Assembly: GCF_030815085.1 (NCBI RefSeq)
Contig: NZ_JAUSWG010000009.1
DNA length: 64,000 nucleotides
DNA from: Paraclostridium ghonii
GTDB lineage: Bacteria > Bacillota > Clostridia > Peptostreptococcales > Peptostreptococcaceae
Direction: 5' to 3' (one strand)
Shown: positions 59,225 through 64,000 of the stretch, in pieces
How the letters are laid out: each line of letters begins with the position of its first letter
Numbering within the stretch: the stretch's first letter is position 1
Position numbers and translations under genes: made by a program
Notes under the pieces: generated by a model
What the model was told of the DNA's origin: nothing
The model's input: the letters and a program-made list of their open reading frames with translations, nothing else
Databases searched by the model: none

Positions 59225-61648
59225 ATGGAAGAAAATAATAGAATACTCCCTATTGAAATAGGTCATGAAATGAAAAAGTCGTATATTGATTATGCGATGA
59301 GTGTTATAGCTGGACGTGCACTTCCTGATGTAAGGGATGGACTTAAGCCAGTTCATAGAAGAATACTATACTCAATGAGTGAATTAAACTTAACACCAGA
59401 TAAACCATATAGAAAGTCTGCTCGTATTGTCGGGGACGTTCTAGGGAAGTACCATCCACATGGAGATACTGCTGTTTATTTTGCAATGGTAAGAATGGCT
59501 CAAGAGTTCTCAACTAGAGGACTTTTAGTTGATGGACATGGTAACTTTGGTTCTGTAGATGGAGATTCACCAGCCGCAATGCGTTATACTGAAGCTAAAA
59601 TGAGTAAATTAGCGTTAGAATTATTAAGAGACATAGATAAAGAAACTGTAGATTTCATACCAAACTTTGATGAATCTTTAAAAGAACCATCAGTTCTACC
59701 TTGTAGATTCCCAAACCTTTTAGTTAATGGGTCAAATGGGATAGCTGTTGGGATGGCTACATCTATACCTCCTCATAACTTAGGAGAAGTAATTGATGCT
59801 ACAATACATCTTATAGATAATGAGGATTGTAGTATTGAAGATTTAATTCAATTTATACAAGGACCAGACTTTCCAACTGCTGCAATAATAATGGGTAAAG
59901 AAAATATCTCTGAAGCCTATAGAACAGGAAGAGGAAAAGTTAAAGTAAGAGCTAGGGCGTACATAGAAGAACTAGCTAAGGGAAAACAACAAATAGTTGT
60001 AACTGAAATACCATATCAAGTAAATAAGGCTAAGTTAGTTGAAAAAATAGCTGAGTTAGTTAAAGATAAAAAAGTTGAAGGAATCTCTGATTTAAGAGAT
60101 GAGAGTAATAGAGATGGTATGAGAGTAGTTATAGAGCTTAAGAGAGATGCAAATGCAAACATAGTTTTAAATAAGCTTTATAAACACTCACAAATGGAAG
60201 ATACATTTAGTATAATAATGCTAGCATTAGTAAATGGAGAGCCTAAGGTTTTAAATCTAAAGCAAGCATTATACCACTATGTACAACATCAAAAAGATGT
60301 AGTTACTAGAAGAATTAAGTTTGACTTAAATAAAGCCGAAGCAAGAGCACATATTTTAGAAGGATTAAGAATAGCATTAGATAATCTAGATGAGGTTATA
60401 AAGCTTATAAGAGGATCTAAGACTGCTCAAGAAGCTAAAGAAGGCTTAATCAACAGATTTAATCTTTCAGAGCTGCAATCTCAAGCAATACTTGATATGA
60501 AGCTTCAAAGACTTACAGGATTAGAAAGAGATAAAATAGAAGCTGAGTATGAAGAATTACTTAAAAAGATAAATAAATTAATAGAAATATTAAGTAATGA
60601 AAGATTACTTATGAATGTTATAAAACAAGAATTAACTATAATAAAAGAAAACTACTCAGATGATAGAAGAACTGAAATAAAACATGCTGAAGGCGAAATA
60701 GACATGAGAGATCTTATAGAAAATGAGGAAGTGGCTGTAACTCTTACTCATTTTGGATACATAAAGAGAATGCCTATAGATACATATAAGAGCCAAAACA
60801 GAGGTGGAAGAGGTATTTCAGCTCTTACTACAAGAGAAGAAGACTTTATTAAAGAGCTAATAACTACTCATACACATAATAGATTACTATTCTTTACAAA
60901 TAAAGGTAGAGTATATAGACTAAATGCATATGAAATACCAGAAGCTAAGAGACAAGCTAAAGGAACAGCTATAGTTAACTTATTACAGTTAAACAGCGAT
61001 GAAAAAATTGCTACTATGATATCTATAGATGATAATAGTGATTCAGAATACTTATTATTATCTACTAAAAAAGGAATAGTTAAAAAGACCAAACGTGAAG
61101 AGTTTAAAAATATAAACAAATCAGGGTTAATAGCAATAGGATTAAGAGAAGATGACGAGCTTATTGGAGTTAAAGTAACTGATGGTAGTGAAGATGTTTT
61201 ATTAGTTACACAAGGTGGTATGTCTATAAGATTTAATGAAAATGATATAAGACATATGGGAAGAACTGCTATGGGCGTAAAAGGTATATCTTTAAATAAA
61301 GATGATAAAGTTGTAGCTATGAATCTTTGTAGTGAAGGAACTGAGTTATTAGTTGTTAGCGGTAATGGTTTTGGAAAAAGAACATCAATAGAAGAATACA
61401 GAGCTCAAATAAGAGCAGGTAAAGGTATTAAGACTTATAATATAGCAGATAAAACAGGAGATATAGTTGGAGCTCAAATGGTAAACGAAGATGATGAGAT
61501 GATGATTATAAACTCAAATGGAGTATTAATAAGACTTAGAGTAAATGAAATATCTTTATTTGGAAGAGTTACTAGCGGTGTTAAATTAATGAAAACGGCT
61601 GATGAAGTTAATGTAGTTTCAATTGCAAAGATAGAAGTAGAAGAATAG
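59225..61648 (+). CDS. gyrA: DNA gyrase subunit A
   Basis: About 807 residues from ATG 59225; a GTG two codons earlier is possible. The quinolone-binding region reads YHPHGDTAVYFAMVRMAQ, with threonine 82 and phenylalanine 86 at the positions of E. coli Ser83 and Asp87. The catalytic tyrosine is Y121 in AAMRYTEAKM. The GyrA-box of the C-terminal wrapping domain is present near residue 525 (QNRGGRG). It ends at its own terminator. Phe86 is discussed in the findings. Confidence 0.97.
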   Translation: MEENNRILPIEIGHEMKKSYIDYAMSVIAGRALPDVRDGLKPVHRRILYSMSELNLTPDKPYRKSARIVGDVLGKYHPHGDTAVYFAMVRMAQEFSTRGLLVDGHGNFGSVDGDSPAAMRYTEAKMSKLALELLRDIDKETVDFIPNFDESLKEPSVLPCRFPNLLVNGSNGIAVGMATSIPPHNLGEVIDATIHLIDNEDCSIEDLIQFIQGPDFPTAAIIMGKENISEAYRTGRGKVKVRARAYIEELAKGKQQIVVTEIPYQVNKAKLVEKIAELVKDKKVEGISDLRDESNRDGMRVVIELKRDANANIVLNKLYKHSQMEDTFSIIMLALVNGEPKVLNLKQALYHYVQHQKDVVTRRIKFDLNKAEARAHILEGLRIALDNLDEVIKLIRGSKTAQEAKEGLINRFNLSELQSQAILDMKLQRLTGLERDKIEAEYEELLKKINKLIEILSNERLLMNVIKQELTIIKENYSDDRRTEIKHAEGEIDMRDLIENEEVAVTLTHFGYIKRMPIDTYKSQNRGGRGISALTTREEDFIKELITTHTHNRLLFFTNKGRVYRLNAYEIPEAKRQAKGTAIVNLLQLNSDEKIATMISIDDNSDSEYLLLSTKKGIVKKTKREEFKNINKSGLIAIGLREDDELIGVKVTDGSEDVLLVTQGGMSIRFNENDIRHMGRTAMGVKGISLNKDDKVVAMNLCSEGTELLVVSGNGFGKRTSIEEYRAQIRAGKGIKTYNIADKTGDIVGAQMVNEDDEMMIINSNGVLIRLRVNEISLFGRVTSGVKLMKTADEVNVVSIAKIEVEE

Positions 61649-61671
61649 GGTATATAAACCCTATTCTTTTT
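61642..61671 (+). terminator. Terminator of gyrA
   Basis: AGAATAGGGT and ACCCTATTCT form the stem, overlapping the gyrA stop codon, followed by T5. Confidence 0.9.
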
Positions 61672-61723
61672 GCATAATTATATATATAATATTTATATAA
61701 AATAAGAAAGGAGTATCATTATT

Positions 61724-62005
61724 ATGAGTAGAAATAAGGGGAAAATTTTTTTTCTAGGATCGGTATTAGGATTTTTACTAGGTTTATTTTTAGCACCTAA
61801 AAAAGGTTCAGAATTAAGAAAAGAAGTTAAAGATAAGGTAGAAGATATAAAAGAAAATCCTAAAGAAGTTTTAGAAGAAACAATTAAAACTGTTAAAGAT
61901 AAGATTACAAATATAGTTGATGACTGTGATGTTGATGATATAAACATAGTTGAAGATGAAATAATAATAAGCAAGACTTTTGAAGATGAGGGAGATAATG
62001 TGTAA
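61724..62005 (+). CDS. YtxH-domain protein
   Basis: A 93-aa protein. KIFFLGSVLGFLLGLFLAPKKGSELRKEV at residues 7-35 is the YtxH pattern: one membrane segment followed by A-P-K-x-G. The rest is a charged helix. Function unknown; YtxH proteins are often linked to stress or envelope. It overlaps the DUF948-like gene by one base and starts the block that runs into rsbVW-sigB. Confidence 0.85.
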   Translation: MSRNKGKIFFLGSVLGFLLGLFLAPKKGSELRKEVKDKVEDIKENPKEVLEETIKTVKDKITNIVDDCDVDDINIVEDEIIISKTFEDEGDNV

Positions 62006-62262
62006 TGGATGCAGTGGGATGGCAAATAGGAGCTATTTTATTTGGCGTATCAGCGTTAATAATTGCTGTATATTTAGCAAAACTAATAAATAGTGCAACT
62101 AAAGTTGTTGAAAAAGCATATAAAATAGTAGATTATAATGAAAGACATATACATGAAACTATAGAAAATTTTGCAGCAATTACAAAAAGTACAGAAGATA
62201 TTGTCGGTTTAGCTAGTGGTGTAACTAGTATAACCAAGGTATTTAGATTTTTTAAAAAATAA
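62005..62262 (+). CDS. DUF948-like small membrane protein
   Basis: An 85-aa protein with one N-terminal membrane segment (IGAILFGVSALIIAVYLAKL) and a long helix of the DUF948/YtxG type (INSATKVVEKAYKIVDYNE). It overlaps the YtxH gene by one base and is followed by rsbV after 12 bases. A stress-linked envelope pair with the YtxH protein is plausible: B. subtilis ytxG-ytxH is SigB-dependent. Confidence 0.75.
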   Translation: MDAVGWQIGAILFGVSALIIAVYLAKLINSATKVVEKAYKIVDYNERHIHETIENFAAITKSTEDIVGLASGVTSITKVFRFFKK

Positions 62263-62274
62263 TAAGGAGGGACT

Positions 62275-62589
62275 ATGATGTCTGTAAATATAGAATCGAG
62301 ACTTGATGATAATTTTTGGAATGTAGAGATAAATGGAGAGTTAGATGTAGCTGGAGCTGACAAAGTTAAAGCTTATTTGAACAGATTAATAGAAGAGCAA
62401 CCAGTTGATATAAAAATAGATTTTACTAATTTAGAGTACATAGATTCAACAGGATTAGGAGCATTAATAGGAGTACTTAAAAGATTAAAAGTTAATGAAA
62501 AGGATATATATGTATTAAATCCTAGAAAAAATGTTAAGAAAATTTTTAGCATAACAGGTTTAGATAAAATATTTAAAGTGGAGGGATAA
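62275..62589 (+). CDS. rsbV: Anti-sigma-B factor antagonist RsbV
   Basis: A 104-aa STAS-domain protein. DFTNLEYIDSTGLGALIGVL, near residue 45, has the serine that RsbW phosphorylates. When unphosphorylated it binds RsbW and frees SigB. AAGGAGGG precedes two consecutive ATGs. It is the first gene of rsbV-rsbW-sigB; SpoIIAA is a relative, but context and the sigma factor favour the B set. Confidence 0.9.
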   Translation: MMSVNIESRLDDNFWNVEINGELDVAGADKVKAYLNRLIEEQPVDIKIDFTNLEYIDSTGLGALIGVLKRLKVNEKDIYVLNPRKNVKKIFSITGLDKIFKVEG

Positions 62590-62592
62590 GTT

Positions 62593-63000
62593 TTGGATTT
62601 AGAAACTATAAAAATGGAAGTTACGTCTAATCCAGAATACGTAAGCATTATAAGATTAACAGTTTCTGGAATAGCAAATAAAATTGGATTTTCTTTAGAT
62701 GATATAGAAGATATAAAGGTAGCAGTATCAGAAGCTTGTACGAATGCTATAAAACACAGCTTAGATGATAAATTTTTAGTTCAATTTTCTATACTAGAAA
62801 ATGGGCTAACAATAGAAGTAGAAGATAAAGGAAGCGGATATGATGTACAATCCCTACAAGAGCCAGATTTAACAGACCCAAAAGAAAGCGGATTAGGCTT
62901 ATTTATAATAAAGACATTAATGGATGAAGTAAGTACTACATCTAATAGTAATGAGGGTACTAGAGTTAAAATGACTAAATATTTAGGAGTTGGTATTTAA
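62593..63000 (+). CDS. rsbW: Anti-sigma-B factor kinase RsbW
   Basis: A 135-aa GHKL protein kinase from a TTG start behind GGAGGGA. The N-box is VAVSEACTNAIKHSL near residue 38, and the G2 box is ESGLGLFIIKTLMDEV near residue 97. It binds SigB and phosphorylates RsbV. Its stop codon overlaps the sigB start codon. Confidence 0.92.
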   Translation: MDLETIKMEVTSNPEYVSIIRLTVSGIANKIGFSLDDIEDIKVAVSEACTNAIKHSLDDKFLVQFSILENGLTIEVEDKGSGYDVQSLQEPDLTDPKESGLGLFIIKTLMDEVSTTSNSNEGTRVKMTKYLGVGI

Positions 63001-63773
63001 TGAAGAATGTAGCTAATGCTACAAGCTATATGGACATGGAAACCAAAGAGTTGTTTAGCATATATAGCAAGAATAAAAACGTAGAAATAAGAAATATTCT
63101 AATAGAAAGGCATATGTATTTAGCTAATATATTAGCTAAAAAATATATTAATAAAGGTGTAGAATTTGATGATATTTTTCAAGTGGCATCTTTAGCTTTA
63201 ATATATGCAATTGATAGATATGACATTGAAAAAGGATATGAATTTTCAAGTTTTGCAACACCTACTATAATAGGAGAAATAAAGAAATACTTTAGAGATA
63301 AAGTTTGGACAGTAAAAGTACCTAGAAGGATTCAAGAATTAAGCAAAAAAATAAGTGATGCTAAGTTATTATTAGAACAAAAGAATAAGCAAAGTCCAAA
63401 AGCTATAGATATAGCAAACTACTTAGACTGCACAGAAGAAGAAGTATTAGAGGCTATGGAAGCTTCATACGGATACCAACCAATGTCTTTAGATGCATCT
63501 AGTAATGATGATTCAGAGGATAAGGAAATAACTCTAAAAGATAAAATTGGTCAGGAAGAAAGTAGTTTTGGAAATATAGAGAATATGGACTTTATAAATA
63601 AGTTTATAGAATCATTAAATGAACTAGAAGTAAAAATATTTAAAGATAGATTCTTTTTAGATAAAACACAATCAATTATAGCTAAAGATTTAGATATATC
63701 TCAAATGACAGTTTCAAGATTAGAGAGGAAAATAATTGAGAAGTTAAAGAAAGAATATGAAAAGAATTCATAA
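63000..63773 (+). CDS. sigB: RNA polymerase sigma factor SigB
   Basis: A 257-aa sigma-70 family protein of the SigB/F/G group: region 2 contains FDDIFQVASLALIYAIDRYD, near residue 55, and YEFSSFATPTIIGEIKKYFRD, region 3 follows, and region 4 has the helix-turn-helix QSIIAKDLDISQMTVSRLER near the end. In C. difficile SigB directs stress, acid and nitrosative responses. It overlaps rsbW and is followed by the rRNA promoter. Confidence 0.93.
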   Translation: MKNVANATSYMDMETKELFSIYSKNKNVEIRNILIERHMYLANILAKKYINKGVEFDDIFQVASLALIYAIDRYDIEKGYEFSSFATPTIIGEIKKYFRDKVWTVKVPRRIQELSKKISDAKLLLEQKNKQSPKAIDIANYLDCTEEEVLEAMEASYGYQPMSLDASSNDDSEDKEITLKDKIGQEESSFGNIENMDFINKFIESLNELEVKIFKDRFFLDKTQSIIAKDLDISQMTVSRLERKIIEKLKKEYEKNS

Positions 63774-63807
63774 AAATAAAAAAATAAAATAAAATTTTAA
63801 AAAATAG

Positions 63808-63836
63808 TTGACTTACTGTTTAATTCATAGTATAGT
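63808..63836 (+). promoter_or_regulatory. Promoter of the ribosomal RNA operon
   Basis: TTGACT, 17 bases, TATAGT, behind an A-rich stretch (63774-63803) that would serve as an UP element. The leader that follows (about 63843-63990) contains TGAACTTTGAAAATTAAACAG, a leader/spacer motif common in this group, and no ORF. Confidence 0.85.
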
Positions 63837-63991
63837 ATTACTTGTCCTTAAGAAAAGGGCAAAACAAAAATGAACTTTGAAAATTAAACAGTAGGTTAAT
63901 TATAAAAATTCTTTTTAAAGAATTAAACAACAAACAACCAAGCCAGATATTCAGATAATGATTAGCTGAGCGATGGACAACTTTTTAAATT

Positions 63992-64000
63992 ATATTTGAG
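63992..64000 (+). rRNA. 16S rRNA, first few bases (runs off the window)
   Basis: The window ends ATATTTGAG. In this group the 16S rRNA begins ...TTTGAGAGTTTGATC, so only the start is present. Assigned from the ending and from the rRNA-type promoter and leader upstream. Confidence 0.65.

Noticed and set aside
62275..63773. spoIIAA-spoIIAB-sigF sporulation operon
   Set aside because: The same three-gene layout occurs there, but position after gyrA and before the rRNA operon matches rsbV-rsbW-sigB of C. difficile. Assignment to SigB rests partly on this context.
1..64000. CRISPR arrays, complete insertion sequences or prophage
   Set aside because: No regularly spaced repeats, transposase or phage structural genes were seen.

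Overview
The window is a low-GC Firmicutes chromosome segment carrying the replication origin. The gene order rpmH-oriC-dnaA-oriC-dnaN-rlbA-recF-gyrB-gyrA, then two small membrane genes and rsbV-rsbW-sigB, ending at a ribosomal RNA operon, is the order I know from Clostridioides difficile and its relatives. I place it in the Peptostreptococcaceae (Clostridioides / Paraclostridium / Paeniclostridium / Romboutsia type) without naming a species. Genes left of oriC lie mostly on the minus strand and genes right of it on the plus strand, so transcription mostly follows fork movement.

Region 1 (1-7.2 kb) is accessory: a partial nitroreductase, a GyrI-like protein with a WYL regulator, two flavoprotein-type reductases with a TetR regulator, a truncated flavodoxin, and a TetR/MFS efflux pair whose two promoters carry the same operator.

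Region 2 (7.2-15.5 kb) is the most unusual part. The 3' end of rlmH, the classic chromosomal target of staphylococcal SCC elements, is echoed at 7203-7245 and more weakly at 8642-8661, all in the same orientation. Between these sites lie an APH-family kinase, a decayed small-toxin locus, a YdjI/YdjG/YdjH-like envelope cluster (SPFH with four zinc ribbons, TFIIB-type zinc ribbon, TPM protein), a TelA/XpaC pair, and an apparently intact type I toxin-antitoxin locus (55-aa membrane toxin with antisense RNA) against rlmH. I read this as one or two SCC-like insertions with no recombinase visible in the window.

Region 3 (15.5-28.5 kb) holds rlmH, a YycJ-type metallohydrolase, an M1 peptidase, a DnaD/DnaC-type helicase-loader pair, a MacB-like ABC transporter, a duplicated AgrC/AgrA-like two-component system (one response regulator reduced to 79 aa by internal deletions), and eight tRNA genes.

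Region 4 (28.5-52.6 kb) is core: purA, dnaB-rplI-gdpP-yybS, rpsF-ssb-rpsR, an aminotransferase, selenium-associated yedF/DUF3343 and a cysteine desulfurase, parA-parB, noc, rsmG-mnmG-mnmE, jag-yidC-yidD-rnpA-rpmH. A DnaA-box-like cluster follows dnaB, and a parS-like site lies between mnmG and mnmE.

Region 5 (52.6-64 kb) is the bipartite origin and replication/topology genes, the SigB partner-switching operon, and the promoter, leader and first few bases of a 16S rRNA gene. Together the core genes cover initiation, helicase loading, origin segregation, membrane insertion and ribosome biogenesis.
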